Source of the DNA: Microbacterium trichothecenolyticum
Lineage (GTDB): Bacteria; Actinomycetota; Actinomycetes; Actinomycetales; Microbacteriaceae
Direction: 5' to 3'
Length of the DNA: 64,000 nucleotides
Assembly: GCF_000956465.1 (NCBI RefSeq)
Contig: NZ_JYJA01000041.1
Span: forward strand, 305,678-369,677
Part shown: positions 1 to 9,386 of the stretch, one piece after another
Layout: the number at the start of each line of letters is the position of its first letter
Position numbering within the stretch: position 1 is the first letter of the stretch
Made by a program: the position numbers and the translations under genes
Notes under the pieces: generated by a model
What the model was told of the DNA's origin: nothing
Seen by the model: the letters and a program-made list of their open reading frames with translations, nothing else
Databases searched by the model: none

Positions 1-706
<706 letters not shown>

Positions 707-847
707 GCGCTCCTCCTCGTACGTCGGGGGCAAGCCCCCCAGCTGTTCTCCGAGCCTAATAGCTGAGGCCGACATGCGGCGGCATTGCGACGCACGTTGT
801 GGACGACCCGGGTTCGCGGAGAGAGAACCCAGGGCCGCCCACGCGAG

Positions 848-881
848 CGCCCCGCCGCCCGGTCATCCGGGCGGCGGGGCG
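848..881 (-). terminator. Rho-independent-like hairpin between clpP2 and clpX
   Basis: Perfect 15-bp GC-rich inverted repeat (848-862 against 867-881) with a TCAT loop, 30 bp past the clpP2 stop. It has no clear T-tract, as is common in high-GC actinobacteria. It probably ends the clpP1-clpP2 transcript before clpX. Confidence 0.75.
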
Positions 882-910
882 TGAGCTCTGCGTGGATCGA
901 CGCGGAGCGA

Positions 911-1588
911 CTACTTCGTCAGGGCCTGCTGGCCGCGCTTGCGCGTGGTGAGCACCTGGTCGACGAGGCCATAGGTGACCGCTTCCTCCGCGGAGAGGAT
1001 CTTGTCGCGATCGATGTCCTTGTTGACCTCGGCCTGCGTCTTGTTCGAGTGCTTCGCGAGCGTCTCCTCGAGCCAGGTGCGCATGCGCAGGATCTCGGCC
1101 GCCTGGATCTCGATGTCCGACGCCTGACCATGGCCGGCCTCGCCGACGGCGGGCTGGTGGATCAGGATGCGCGCGTTCGGCAGCGCCAGGCGCTTGCCGG
1201 GTGCGCCGGCGGCGAGCAGCACGGCCGCAGCGGATGCTGCCTGGCCGAGGACGACGGTCTGGATCTGCGGCGACACGTACTGCATCGTGTCGTAGATCGC
1301 GGTCATCGCCGTGAACGAGCCGCCGGGCGAGTTGATGTACATGATGATGTCGCGGTCGGGGTCCTGCGACTCGAGCACGAGCAGCTGGGCCATGACGTCA
1401 TCGGCCGAGGCATCGTCGACCTGGACGCCCAGGAAGATGACGCGGTCCTCGAACAGCTTGTTGTACGGGTCCTGACGCTTGTAGCCGTAGGCGGTGCGCT
1501 CCTCGAACTGCGGCAGGATGTAGCGGCTGCCGGGCATCTGGAGGCCCTGGGGCGCCATCGGCGCTCCGCCGAAGGTGGGGGTCTGCAT
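911..1588 (-). CDS. clpP2: ATP-dependent Clp protease proteolytic subunit ClpP2
   Basis: Serine protease subunit of the cytoplasmic Clp complex, 225 aa. The triad is visible: Ser119 in GQAASAA, His144 in ILIHQP and Asp195 in DRDKILSA. In actinobacteria ClpP1 and ClpP2 assemble into a mixed two-ring tetradecamer, and both are normally needed for activity; this is family knowledge. It carries an N-terminal extension of about 20 residues (propeptide-like, rich in Met, Pro and Gln) compared with ClpP1. It follows clpP1 by 32 bp and is clearly in the same operon. Confidence 0.96.
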   Translation of the reverse strand: MQTPTFGGAPMAPQGLQMPGSRYILPQFEERTAYGYKRQDPYNKLFEDRVIFLGVQVDDASADDVMAQLLVLESQDPDRDIIMYINSPGGSFTAMTAIYDTMQYVSPQIQTVVLGQAASAAAVLLAAGAPGKRLALPNARILIHQPAVGEAGHGQASDIEIQAAEILRMRTWLEETLAKHSNKTQAEVNKDIDRDKILSAEEAVTYGLVDQVLTTRKRGQQALTK

Positions 1589-1620
1589 TCCGGGTTCTCT
1601 CTCTTTCGCCTTCGGGTCGT

Positions 1621-2214
1621 TCAGTTCGAGGAGCCGGCGGTGCCGCCGCCGCCGATGACGTCGCTCGCGGATTCGCGGATGTGGTCGACGAACCCGTACT
1701 CCAGTGCCTCCTCGGCGCCGAACCAGCGGTCGCGGTCACCGTCGGCGTTGATCTGCTCGACCGACTTGCCCGTCTGCTTGGCAGTGATCTCGGCGAGGCG
1801 CTTCTTCATGTCGAGGATGAGCTGCGCCTGCGTCTGGATGTCGCTCGCGGTGCCGCCGAAGCCGCCGTGCGGCTGGTGCAGGAGGACGCGGGCGTTCGGC
1901 GTGATGTAGCGCTTGCCCTTGGTGCCCGCCGTGAGCAGGAGCTGGCCCATCGAGGCGGCCATGCCGATGCCGACCGTGACGATGTCGTTGGGCACGAACT
2001 GCATCGTGTCGTAGATCGCCATGCCGGCCGTGATCGAGCCGCCGGGCGAGTTGATGTAGAGGTAGATGTCCTTCTCGGAGTCCTCAGCGGCGAGAAGCAG
2101 GATCTTCGCGCAGATCTCGTTGGCGTTGTCGTCACGCACCTCCGAGCCCAGCCAGATGATGCGGTCCTTCAACAGCCGGTCGAAGACGCTGGTCGCGACA
2201 AGTGGTTCGGCCAT
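1621..2214 (-). CDS. clpP1: ATP-dependent Clp protease proteolytic subunit ClpP1
   Basis: First gene of the clpP1P2 operon, 197 aa. Catalytic Ser88 lies in GMAASMG, His113 in LLHQPHG and Asp162 in RDRWFGAEE; the SPGGS oxyanion segment is at residues 56-60. The C-terminus is short and Gly/Ser-rich. Partner of the downstream clpP2 product, with ClpX (left edge) or ClpC as unfoldase. A trigger-factor gene lies just upstream in the same direction behind a terminator, the usual actinobacterial arrangement. Confidence 0.96.
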   Translation of the reverse strand: MAEPLVATSVFDRLLKDRIIWLGSEVRDDNANEICAKILLLAAEDSEKDIYLYINSPGGSITAGMAIYDTMQFVPNDIVTVGIGMAASMGQLLLTAGTKGKRYITPNARVLLHQPHGGFGGTASDIQTQAQLILDMKKRLAEITAKQTGKSVEQINADGDRDRWFGAEEALEYGFVDHIRESASDVIGGGGTAGSSN

Positions 2215-2307
2215 GTGTACTCCTGTTTCCTTGGGTCGCCATCGAATCTACCGGCGCCTTGCGAACGACCCGCCCGTGTTCGCCCTGGGCAGAGCGCACA
2301 CATGACA

Positions 2308-2341
2308 GAAGAGGACGGATGCTGCGGCATCCGTCCTCTTC
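2308..2341 (-). terminator. Terminator downstream of tig
   Basis: Perfect 15-bp inverted repeat (2308-2322 / 2327-2341) with a 4-nt loop, 30 bp past the tig stop codon and before clpP1. It should separate tig from the clpP1P2 operon. Confidence 0.8.
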
Positions 2342-2371
2342 CGTCAATCGGTCAACCGACCGAGACGAGTG

Positions 2372-3901
2372 TCACTCGGCGTCGGCCGCCTTCTTGGCCG
2401 GGGCCTTCTTCGCGGCCGGCTTCTTGGCGGCCGGCTTCTTGGCGGGAGCCTTCTCGGCGGACGCGTCGTCCTCAGCGGCCGCCTTCTTCGCGGCGGGCTT
2501 GCGCGCGGGGGCCTTCTTGGCGGGCTTGTCGGCCGCCTCGGCCTCTTCCGCCTCGATCACGGCTTCGGCGTCGGCTGCGGCATCCGCGATCTCCTCCGCC
2601 TCCTCGACGACCTCTTCCTCGTCCTCGGTGGCGACGAAGCCGCTGAGGTCGACGGGCTTGCCGTTCGTGTCGACGACGTTCACCTTGCCCAGTGCGACGG
2701 CGAGAGCCTTGTTGCGCGCGACCTCGCCGATGATGGCGGGAAGCTGGTTGCCCTCCTGCAGCGCGTTCACGAAGTCCTGCGGAGCCATGCCGTACTGGGC
2801 GGCCGACTGCACGAGGTACTGCGTGAGCTCGTCCTGCGAGACCTGCACGTCGACGGACTCGGCGATCTTGTCGAGCAGCATCTGCGTCTTGAACTGCTTC
2901 TCGCTGGCCTCGGCGACCTCGGCGCGGTGGACGTCGTCCTCGAGCCGGCCCTCGCCCTCGAGGTGGTTGTGCACCTCGTCCTCGATGAGCTGCGGCGGGA
3001 CGGGGATCTCGACCTGCTCGAGGAGCGTCTCGATCAGCTTGTCGCGCGCGGCGGAGCCCTGCGTGAAGGCGCCCTGCTGGCCGACGCGCTCCTTGAGGCT
3101 GTCACGCAGTTCGGCGATGGTGTCGAACTCGCTCGCGATCTGGGCGAAGTCGTCGTCGGCCTCGGGAAGCTCACGCTCCTTGACCGCCTTGACGGTCACC
3201 GAGACCTCAGCCTCCTCGCCCGCGTGGTCGCCACCGACGAGCTTCGAGCGGAAGGTGGTGTCCTCACCGGCGGTGAGCGAGTCGATGGCCTCGTCGATGC
3301 CCTCGAGGAGCTCGCCCGAGCCGACCTCGTAGGAGACGCCCTCGGCGCGATCGATCTCGTTGCCGTCGATCGCGGCGACGAGGTCCAGCTCGACGAAGTC
3401 GCCCGTGGCGGCGGGACGGTCGACCGTGACGAGCGTGCCGAAGCGGCCACGGAGGCGGTCCAGCTCCTCGTCGATCGCGGCCTCGTCGACTTCGACGGCC
3501 TCGACCTCGACGGTCGTGCCCTCGAAGGACGGCAGGTCGAACTCGGGACGCACGTCGACCTCGACGGTGACCTCGAGGTCGCCCGAGAAGTCCTTCTCGT
3601 TCGGCCACTCGGTGACCTCGGCCGACGGGCGGCCGAGCACGCGCAGCTCGTGGGCCGCGGCGGCCTCGCGGTAGAAGGTGTCGAGCCCCTCGCTGACGGC
3701 GTGCTCGAGCACCGCGACACGGCCGATGCGCTGGTCGATGATCGGCGCGGGCACCTTGCCCTTGCGGAAGCCGGGGATCTGCACGTCCTGCGCGATGTGC
3801 TCGTACGCGTGCTTGATCGACGGCTTGAGCTCGTCGGGGCTGACCGTGATGTGCAGCTTGACCCGGGTCGGGCTGAGCTTCTCGACGGTGCTGTTCACCA
3901 T
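2372..3901 (-). CDS. tig: Trigger factor, ribosome-associated chaperone with a Lys/Ala-rich tail
   Basis: Peptidyl-prolyl isomerase and chaperone that binds nascent chains at the ribosome exit tunnel. The protein is 509 aa, longer than the usual 430-450. Domains in order: N-terminal ribosome-binding domain (residues 1-150, with the GFRKGKVP signature near 44-51), FKBP-type PPIase (about 155-245), and the C-terminal helical chaperone domain (about 250-425). After residue ~430 comes an acidic stretch (EEEVVEEAEE) and then about 50 residues of repeated PAKK/PAAKK units ending AADAE. That tail looks like histone-H1-like nucleic-acid-binding tails and is not part of the canonical family fold. tRNA-Pro lies 80 bp upstream on the same strand. 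Confidence 0.95.
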   Translation of the reverse strand: MVNSTVEKLSPTRVKLHITVSPDELKPSIKHAYEHIAQDVQIPGFRKGKVPAPIIDQRIGRVAVLEHAVSEGLDTFYREAAAAHELRVLGRPSAEVTEWPNEKDFSGDLEVTVEVDVRPEFDLPSFEGTTVEVEAVEVDEAAIDEELDRLRGRFGTLVTVDRPAATGDFVELDLVAAIDGNEIDRAEGVSYEVGSGELLEGIDEAIDSLTAGEDTTFRSKLVGGDHAGEEAEVSVTVKAVKERELPEADDDFAQIASEFDTIAELRDSLKERVGQQGAFTQGSAARDKLIETLLEQVEIPVPPQLIEDEVHNHLEGEGRLEDDVHRAEVAEASEKQFKTQMLLDKIAESVDVQVSQDELTQYLVQSAAQYGMAPQDFVNALQEGNQLPAIIGEVARNKALAVALGKVNVVDTNGKPVDLSGFVATEDEEEVVEEAEEIADAAADAEAVIEAEEAEAADKPAKKAPARKPAAKKAAAEDDASAEKAPAKKPAAKKPAAKKAPAKKAADAE

Positions 3902-3980
3902 GCCTGTACTTCTCCTCTATCGGACCGCGCGAGGCCGCGGCGGTTGAAGGTCTGGGTTCGGAATTCCGATGGCCGTGATG

Positions 3981-4054
3981 TCGGGGCGACAGGATTTGAA
4001 CCTGCGGCCTCCCGCTCCCAAAGCGGGCGCTCTACCAAGCTGAGCTACGCCCCG
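3981..4054 (-). tRNA. tRNA-Pro (anticodon TGG)
   Basis: Reading the minus strand, a full cloverleaf folds: 7-bp acceptor starting CGGGGCG, D-arm GCTC/GAGC, anticodon stem CCCGC/GCGGG with loop TTTGGGA, and T-arm with GGTTCAAATCC. Discriminator A; the genome continues CAT, so CCA is added post-transcriptionally. Confidence 0.95.
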
Positions 4055-4192
4055 GGCGGGTTCGCACGCGTGCGTGCGCCTTTCGGCCCCGAGAAGTCTA
4101 GCCGACGCGCCCGGGAGGTTCCCCCTCGCGGGTCGGAACGGGATGACCTCCGCGATGTAATACGATTGGTCGGTGCCCGTCCGCGGGCGCTC

Positions 4193-4263
4193 GGGGATGT
4201 AGCTCAATGGTAGAGCCTCAGTCTTCCAAACTGATGGTGCGGGTTCGATTCCCGTCATCCCCT
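4193..4263 (+). tRNA. tRNA-Gly (anticodon TCC)
   Basis: Cloverleaf with acceptor GGGGATG/CATCCCC, D-arm containing GTAGCTCAATGGTAGAGC, anticodon stem TCAGT/ACTGA with loop CTTCCAA, and T-loop GTTCGATTC. Discriminator T, no encoded CCA. Transcribed divergently from tRNA-Pro; TAATACGAT at 4158-4166 is a plausible -10 region. Confidence 0.95.
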
Positions 4264-4414
4264 CCGAATGCCCTTCCGAGGCCGGCCGAGCGCCGCCGCG
4301 GAGGGGCGTATTTCATTCACATCGCGCGATCCCTCCCGCGTGCCCTACTGTTCCCGGGTCGCCCACTCGCGGCAGACTGAGTGTGGAACTGTTCCATGCC
4401 CTCCAGGAGCCGCG

Positions 4415-5320
4415 ATGAGCAGCCGTAAGCCGATTCCCGAGCCGGGCGAGCGCAAGCTCCCGCGGCGCCCTGCGTCGGAACTCGCCGAGAAGTGGACCCG
4501 CATCGACGGCGTCGACGTCTTCTACCGGGAGTCGCCGAATCCGACCAAGGACGAGCGCGTCATGGCGCACGTGCACGGGTTCGGGCTTTCCGGCCGATAC
4601 CTGCTGCCGACGGCCGAGCGGCTCGCCGACGAGTTCCACACCTATGTCCCCGACCTTCCCGGGTTCGGACGCAGCGGCAAGCGCAGGGACATGCTCGACA
4701 TCCCCGACCTCGCGCGTGCCGCGGTCGACTTCTTCGACGACCGCGGGGTTGAGAAGGCGACGCTCGTCGGCAACTCGATGGGCTGCCCGGTCATCATCGA
4801 GTTCGCGCACCGCTACCCCGAGCGCATCGACCGCGCGGTGCTGGTCTCCCCCGCGGGCGGACTGTTCAACCAGCCGCTGCGTCGGGCGATCAAGCAGCTC
4901 TCGCAGGATGCGCCGCGTGAGCCGGTGAAGATGGCGCGTGTCGCCGTGCCCGACTACGTGCGCTTCGGCGTGCCGAGCACGATGAAGATGTTCCGCTCGC
5001 TCACGCAGTACCCGTCACTGCAGCGGCTGCTCGAGATGCGCATCCCCACTCTGGTCGTGCTGGGCCAGCGCGACCCGCTCCTGCCCCACGCGCACCGCGT
5101 CGACGAGATCGCCAGTCAGACCGACAGCCATGTGCTCGTCGTGATGCTCGAGGGGGCCGCCCACGCGATCAACTTCAGTCATCCTGGGCAGCTGGCCCAT
5201 GTGATCCGTCATTTCATGGACGACCTGCCGATCGAGAACGACCCGGCGTGGCCCGGCCATGTGCGCCTCTACGAGGTGCACCGCGGCAAGCACCACCCGC
5301 CCGCCCAGCCGCGCGGCTGA
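4415..5320 (+). CDS. Alpha/beta-fold hydrolase
   Basis: 301-aa alpha/beta hydrolase of unknown substrate. Nucleophile elbow GNSMG at residues 119-123 (Ser121), oxyanion HGFG near residues 54-57, acid residue in the QRDPLLP segment, and the terminal His in GAAHAINFSHP. No signal peptide, so probably cytoplasmic. The ATG at 4415 is preceded by AGGAG at 4405-4409; an in-frame opening upstream reaches into the tRNA-Gly flank and is rejected. The family covers esterases, haloalkane dehalogenases and C-C hydrolases, and nothing here picks among them. The next gene converges on it 12 bp away. Confidence 0.85.
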   Translation: MSSRKPIPEPGERKLPRRPASELAEKWTRIDGVDVFYRESPNPTKDERVMAHVHGFGLSGRYLLPTAERLADEFHTYVPDLPGFGRSGKRRDMLDIPDLARAAVDFFDDRGVEKATLVGNSMGCPVIIEFAHRYPERIDRAVLVSPAGGLFNQPLRRAIKQLSQDAPREPVKMARVAVPDYVRFGVPSTMKMFRSLTQYPSLQRLLEMRIPTLVVLGQRDPLLPHAHRVDEIASQTDSHVLVVMLEGAAHAINFSHPGQLAHVIRHFMDDLPIENDPAWPGHVRLYEVHRGKHHPPAQPRG

Positions 5321-5332
5321 CGCGTCGCCGCC

Positions 5333-5872
5333 TCAGACGAGGGGCGTCGCGTCGCGATGCTCGTCGATGTGCGCCAGGTAGTGCTCGGCGTTGCGGAGCA
5401 GACCCTCCCGTTCCTCCGCGGTGAGCTCTCGGCGCACCTTCGCGGGCACACCGGCGACGAGGGATCCGTCGGGGATCTCCGAGCCCTCGAGCACGACCGC
5501 GCCACCGGCCACGAGGCATCCGGATCCGATCTTCGCGCCGTTGAGCACCACCGCGCCCATGCCGATGAGCGACCCGTCGCCGATCGTGCACCCGTGGACG
5601 ACGGCGTTGTGGCCGACCGAGACGTTCTCGCCGATCACGACGGGCTTTCCGGCGTCGACGTGGACCGAGACGTTGTCCTGGAGGTTGCTGTTCGCGCCGA
5701 CCGTGATGGTGTCGCCATCGGCGCGGAGCACCGCGTTGTACCAGACGCTCGCGCCGGGGCCGAGGGTCACTCCCCCGACGACGCGTGCACCGGCGGCGAT
5801 GAACGACGTGGGATCGAGCGAGGGCGTCCTGCCCGCTGCGACGAGGACCGATGCTCCGGGTGCGACCGTCAT
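5333..5872 (-). CDS. Gamma-carbonic-anhydrase-like hexapeptide-repeat protein
   Basis: 179-aa left-handed beta-helix protein with hexapeptide repeats across residues 25-150. Three histidines sit where the gamma-class metal site lies (VHVD, VGHN, VVHG), so it is likely a zinc- or iron-binding trimer of the YrdA/PaaY type. True carbonic anhydrase activity is not guaranteed in this subfamily. The start codon overlaps the stop of the upstream acyltransferase by 4 bp (ATGA), so the two are translationally coupled. Confidence 0.85.
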   Translation of the reverse strand: MTVAPGASVLVAAGRTPSLDPTSFIAAGARVVGGVTLGPGASVWYNAVLRADGDTITVGANSNLQDNVSVHVDAGKPVVIGENVSVGHNAVVHGCTIGDGSLIGMGAVVLNGAKIGSGCLVAGGAVVLEGSEIPDGSLVAGVPAKVRRELTAEEREGLLRNAEHYLAHIDEHRDATPLV

Positions 5873-8016
5873 GATGCGACCCTATTCGCCAGGGCCGTCT
5901 GGATGGCTTCGGTGTACCACGGGGCGAGCGTATCGGCGAAGGTGACCGTCAGGTGGTCCTGGTCGCGGTAGATGTTCGCCCCGCCGACGACGGGTGCGCA
6001 TGTGTCGGCCCCGCAGAACACGTCGGTGAAGTCGAGCAGCGTGACGGAGTCGAGACCGGATGCTGCACCCCGAAGCGGATCGTTCTCCACCAGCAGGTCC
6101 GATCGGGGGCCGTCGCACTCGGACATGTCGTGCGTGCGCAGGCACTTGTTCGGGTCTGTCTCCCACACCGGGTTGTCGACGACCGTGATGACGGGGATGC
6201 CGCGCTCGGTGACCGTGCTCCACGCGTCGCGATAGCCGGCGACGGCCGCGTCGTACGAGGAGTCGTAGCCGGCCGCCGAGTACGGAGTGGTCGCGATCGC
6301 CGCGGTGAACACGGCGTCGAGATCGGCGTCGTCGATGGCATTCTGCACGCGCTCGCGCCATTCGGTGCACGCTGCGCCGAACGCCCCCGGCGTCGACAGC
6401 GGCGTCGCGTTCCACGGACACGCGCCCTTGAACCAGGTCACGAGCTGCCAGCCGTTCTCGTCTGCCATGCGCTGGAACGTCGAGAGCAGCTGGTAGGCGT
6501 GGCTGTCGCCGATGAGCGCGACACGCGGGGCGTCGGGATCATCCGAGCCGAACGTGCACGAGACGGGTCGCGAGTCGGTGAGCTGCACGAAGCAGTCCGG
6601 GTTCTCCGGCCGATCGATGCCCGCGAAACCGGGAGCGGGCAGGATCGTGTCGCCGAAGTCGGCGTCCGCGCAGGAGGAGTCGAGGACCGATGCCGCCCCG
6701 AAGCAGTCCGGCGGGTTCTGCTGCAGCTCGGCGATGTCGCGGGTGCCCTGGCCGTACAACGGCGCGTTGACGAACCATGCGGAGGCGGCCACCAGGCCGA
6801 CGACGATCATCGCCGCGAGCGAGGACCACAGGGTCACTCGGGCGGGGCGCGAGGTGAGCACCTTCCAGCCGCGCGCGGGATCCTCGACGAACCGCTTCGT
6901 GAGCCACGCGAGCACGAAGCACAGCACCAGCAGCGCGACGCGGTGGTAGATCGTCAGGCCCCAGAACGGGACCGACGGTGCGATGACGATCAGCGGCCAG
7001 TGCCACAGATACAGCGAATACGAGATGTCTCCGACGAACTGAGCCGGACGGATCGCGAGGATGCGGGTGGGGTACCACCAGCGCTCGGTGTTCGCGGCTG
7101 CGATGACGGCGGCTGCGCCGAGGGTCGGCAACGCCGCCATGTACCCGGGGAACGGCGTCTGACCGTCGAACGTGAAGGCGACATAGAGCAGGAGAAGGAT
7201 GCCGCCCCAGCCGAGGACGAAACTGCCGACCGCGCCCCGGACCCTCAGCATCGGGACGAGCGCGATGAGGGCGCCCACGCCGAACTGCCACATGCGGCCG
7301 AACGTGACGAAGTACGCAGGCGCAGGGTTCGTGATCGTGAAGACGACGCAGAACGCGAAGGAGACGACGGTCACGATGCCGAGCGCCGTGATGATGACAC
7401 GGCGTCGCGCACCGCGGAAGAACTTCACGCCGATCCATGCGGCCAGCAGCATGATGAGCGGCCACATCACATAGAACTGCTCTTCGAGCGAGAGCGACCA
7501 GTAGTGCTGCACCGTGGTGGGCGAGCCCGAGTGGTTGAGGTAGTCGGCCGAGTTGAGCGCCAGGTACCAGTTCTCGACGTAGAACGTCGACGCGAGGATC
7601 TCGCGCACCTCGTTCGGCAGCGCCGACGTCGGCATGAGGTACGGCGACATCACGACGACCGCGCAGAAGAGCAGGACCAGAAGCGATGCCGGGAGCAGAC
7701 GTCGTGCGCGGCGCGCCCAGAACTGGCCCAGCTTCACCGTGCCCGTCGCGGTCAGCTCGCGCATGAGGTGCGCGGTGATGAGGAAGCCCGAGATCACGAA
7801 GAAGATGTCGACGCCGATGTAGCCGCCTGTGAGCCGGCCCGGCCAGAAGTGGTAGAGCACGACGCAGAGCACGGCGATCGCACGCAGGCCCTGCACGTGC
7901 GGGATGAAGCGCGAGGGCTCGGCGTGTTCGGGCGAGCGGTCGCGGGGCTCGCGGGTCACGGTCTTGGCGGGAACGCTCAGATGCTGCGGTCCGAGGTCGT
8001 GATCGGCGGAAGGCAC
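5869..8016 (-). CDS. OafA/YrhL-type membrane acyltransferase with C-terminal SGNH domain
   Basis: 715-aa integral membrane protein that should O-acylate a cell-surface polysaccharide or peptidoglycan. Residues about 38-400 are the acyltransferase-3 domain with roughly ten membrane segments; the YHFWPG and GVDIFFVISGF motifs near its N-terminus are diagnostic. After a linker, an extracytoplasmic SGNH domain starts with LIGDSHAYQ (catalytic Ser) and ends with DQDHLT (Asp/His). This two-domain layout is the same as in OafA and similar O-acetyltransferases. The target glycan cannot be read from the sequence. Coupled to the gamma-CA-like gene downstream. Confidence 0.9.
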   Translation of the reverse strand: MPSADHDLGPQHLSVPAKTVTREPRDRSPEHAEPSRFIPHVQGLRAIAVLCVVLYHFWPGRLTGGYIGVDIFFVISGFLITAHLMRELTATGTVKLGQFWARRARRLLPASLLVLLFCAVVVMSPYLMPTSALPNEVREILASTFYVENWYLALNSADYLNHSGSPTTVQHYWSLSLEEQFYVMWPLIMLLAAWIGVKFFRGARRRVIITALGIVTVVSFAFCVVFTITNPAPAYFVTFGRMWQFGVGALIALVPMLRVRGAVGSFVLGWGGILLLLYVAFTFDGQTPFPGYMAALPTLGAAAVIAAANTERWWYPTRILAIRPAQFVGDISYSLYLWHWPLIVIAPSVPFWGLTIYHRVALLVLCFVLAWLTKRFVEDPARGWKVLTSRPARVTLWSSLAAMIVVGLVAASAWFVNAPLYGQGTRDIAELQQNPPDCFGAASVLDSSCADADFGDTILPAPGFAGIDRPENPDCFVQLTDSRPVSCTFGSDDPDAPRVALIGDSHAYQLLSTFQRMADENGWQLVTWFKGACPWNATPLSTPGAFGAACTEWRERVQNAIDDADLDAVFTAAIATTPYSAAGYDSSYDAAVAGYRDAWSTVTERGIPVITVVDNPVWETDPNKCLRTHDMSECDGPRSDLLVENDPLRGAASGLDSVTLLDFTDVFCGADTCAPVVGGANIYRDQDHLTVTFADTLAPWYTEAIQTALANRVAS

Positions 8017-8145
8017 GAATCGACGTTAGCCGCTGTCGCGCCGTCGGCCCGCACCGACGGCGCGGATTCCCCGGTTTAGCCCAGCCTTCTCTTGCTTGCG
8101 GAATGACTCCCCGTGAGTAGCGTTGCACTCACTGGAGGACGAAAA

Positions 8146-8643
8146 ATGGAGACGAGCGACATGACGAACACCCAGACCACCCCCGCAACCGCGGCGAACC
8201 CCGACGTCGCCGCCGCGACGGCGCAGTTCCTCACCCCCGTCGTCTTGGGCCTGCAGGCACTGGCCGTGAACGGAAAGCAGGCGCACTGGAACGTGCGCGG
8301 TGCGAACTTCATCGCGATCCACGAGCTGCTGGACTCCGTGGTGGCCAACGCGCAGGCCGGCGCCGACCAGGCGGCCGAGCGCATCGTGGCATTGGGACTC
8401 CCCATCGACGCCCGCGTCGGAACGGTCGCCCAGAAGACGTCGAGTGCGGTGCCCGCCGGCTTCACGCAGTGGGACGCGCTCATCCGCAACGTGATCTCCG
8501 ACATGGACACCGTCATCGCCGACACGCAGGCCGCGATCGAGGGACTCGACGAGTTCGACCTCACGAGCCAGGACATCGCGATCGGCATCAAGGAGTCGCT
8601 CGAGAAGGACCGCTGGTTCCTCTTCGCGCACCTCGCCGAGTGA
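8146..8643 (+). CDS. dps: Dps-family ferritin, DNA-binding stress protein
   Basis: 165-aa Dps: a dodecamer that oxidises and stores iron and protects DNA under oxidative or starvation stress. Intersubunit ferroxidase residues His47, His59, Asp63, Asp74 and Glu78 keep exactly the spacing of E. coli Dps (51, 63, 67, 78, 82). The N-terminal tail is Thr/Ala-rich with few Lys or Arg, so DNA binding through the tail is doubtful. Start ATG at 8146 sits 7 nt after GGAGG at 8134-8138; a second ATG at 8161 lacks such a site. A terminator follows directly. Confidence 0.93.
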   Translation: METSDMTNTQTTPATAANPDVAAATAQFLTPVVLGLQALAVNGKQAHWNVRGANFIAIHELLDSVVANAQAGADQAAERIVALGLPIDARVGTVAQKTSSAVPAGFTQWDALIRNVISDMDTVIADTQAAIEGLDEFDLTSQDIAIGIKESLEKDRWFLFAHLAE

Positions 8644-8655
8644 TCGCCACCTCGT

Positions 8656-8690
8656 GACGAAGGCCCCCGGGATTCCCGGGGGCCTTCGTC
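8656..8690. terminator. Bidirectional terminator between dps and the response regulator
   Basis: Perfect 16-bp stem (8656-8671 / 8675-8690) with an ATT loop, placed between convergent genes (dps stop 8643, regulator stop 8694). It can serve both strands. Confidence 0.88.
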
Positions 8691-8693
8691 ATG

Positions 8694-9386
8694 TCACGGA
8701 TGCTGCAGGAAGGCGAGGACCGCGAGGACCCGGCGGTGCTCGGTGCCCGACTCCTCGAGCCCGAGCTTCGCGAAGATCGCGCTGATGTTCTTCTCCACCG
8801 CTCCCACGCCGATGAACAGCCGCTCCGCGATGCTCGCGTTGCTGCGCCCCTCGGCCATGAGCGTCAGCACATCGCGCTCGCGCGGCGTCAGCGTGGAGAG
8901 CGGATCCGGCCGCGCGGAGAGCAGGCCCTGCACGACGAGCGGATCGAGCACCGTCCCTCGCTCGCGGACGCGGCGGACGGCGTCGGTGAACTCGTCCAGG
9001 GATGTGACACGGTCCTTCAGCAGATAGCCGACGCCGCCCTCACCTCCGGCGAGGAGCTCCTTCGCGTAGACCCCCTCGACATACTGGCTGAGAACGAGGA
9101 TGCCGACCGCCGGCAGCGCGGCCCGCACGGCCAGCGCCGCGCGGATGCCCTCGTCACGGAAACCCGGAGGCAGTCGGACGTCGAGGATCGCCACGTCCGC
9201 ACGCGCGTCGCGCACGCGGGCCACCACATCGTCGGCGTCGCCCCAGGCACCGGCGGTGACGTATCCCGCCTCGTCGAAGAGCCGGACGAGGCCCTCGCGC
9301 AGCAGGACGGAATCCTCGAACAGGACGACACGGAGCGGTGCGGAGTGGGGCGAAGAGGCCATTCCCTCAGGATAGGGATCGGTCAT
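8694..9386 (-). CDS. NarL/LuxR-family response regulator
   Basis: 230-aa two-component regulator. Receiver domain at residues 18-135 with phospho-acceptor Asp69 in ILDVRLPP, acidic pocket FEDS and conserved Lys in YLLKDR. LuxR-type HTH at about 165-225 (LTPRERDVLTLMAEG). Start taken at 9386, where ATG overlaps the kinase stop by 4 bp; the alternative ATG at 9362 would drop eight residues. Partner is the kinase directly upstream; the regulon is unknown. Confidence 0.92.
   Translation of the reverse strand: MTDPYPEGMASSPHSAPLRVVLFEDSVLLREGLVRLFDEAGYVTAGAWGDADDVVARVRDARADVAILDVRLPPGFRDEGIRAALAVRAALPAVGILVLSQYVEGVYAKELLAGGEGGVGYLLKDRVTSLDEFTDAVRRVRERGTVLDPLVVQGLLSARPDPLSTLTPRERDVLTLMAEGRSNASIAERLFIGVGAVEKNISAIFAKLGLEESGTEHRRVLAVLAFLQHP

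Noticed and set aside
2369..4213. 614-aa open frame covering the antisense of tig and the tRNA-Pro locus
   Set aside because: Crosses a tRNA gene and is antisense to the trigger factor.
5869..8016. Host acyltransferase as part of a polysaccharide biosynthesis island
   Set aside because: Neighbours are a hydrolase, a gamma-CA-like protein and dps; no glycosyltransferases nearby.
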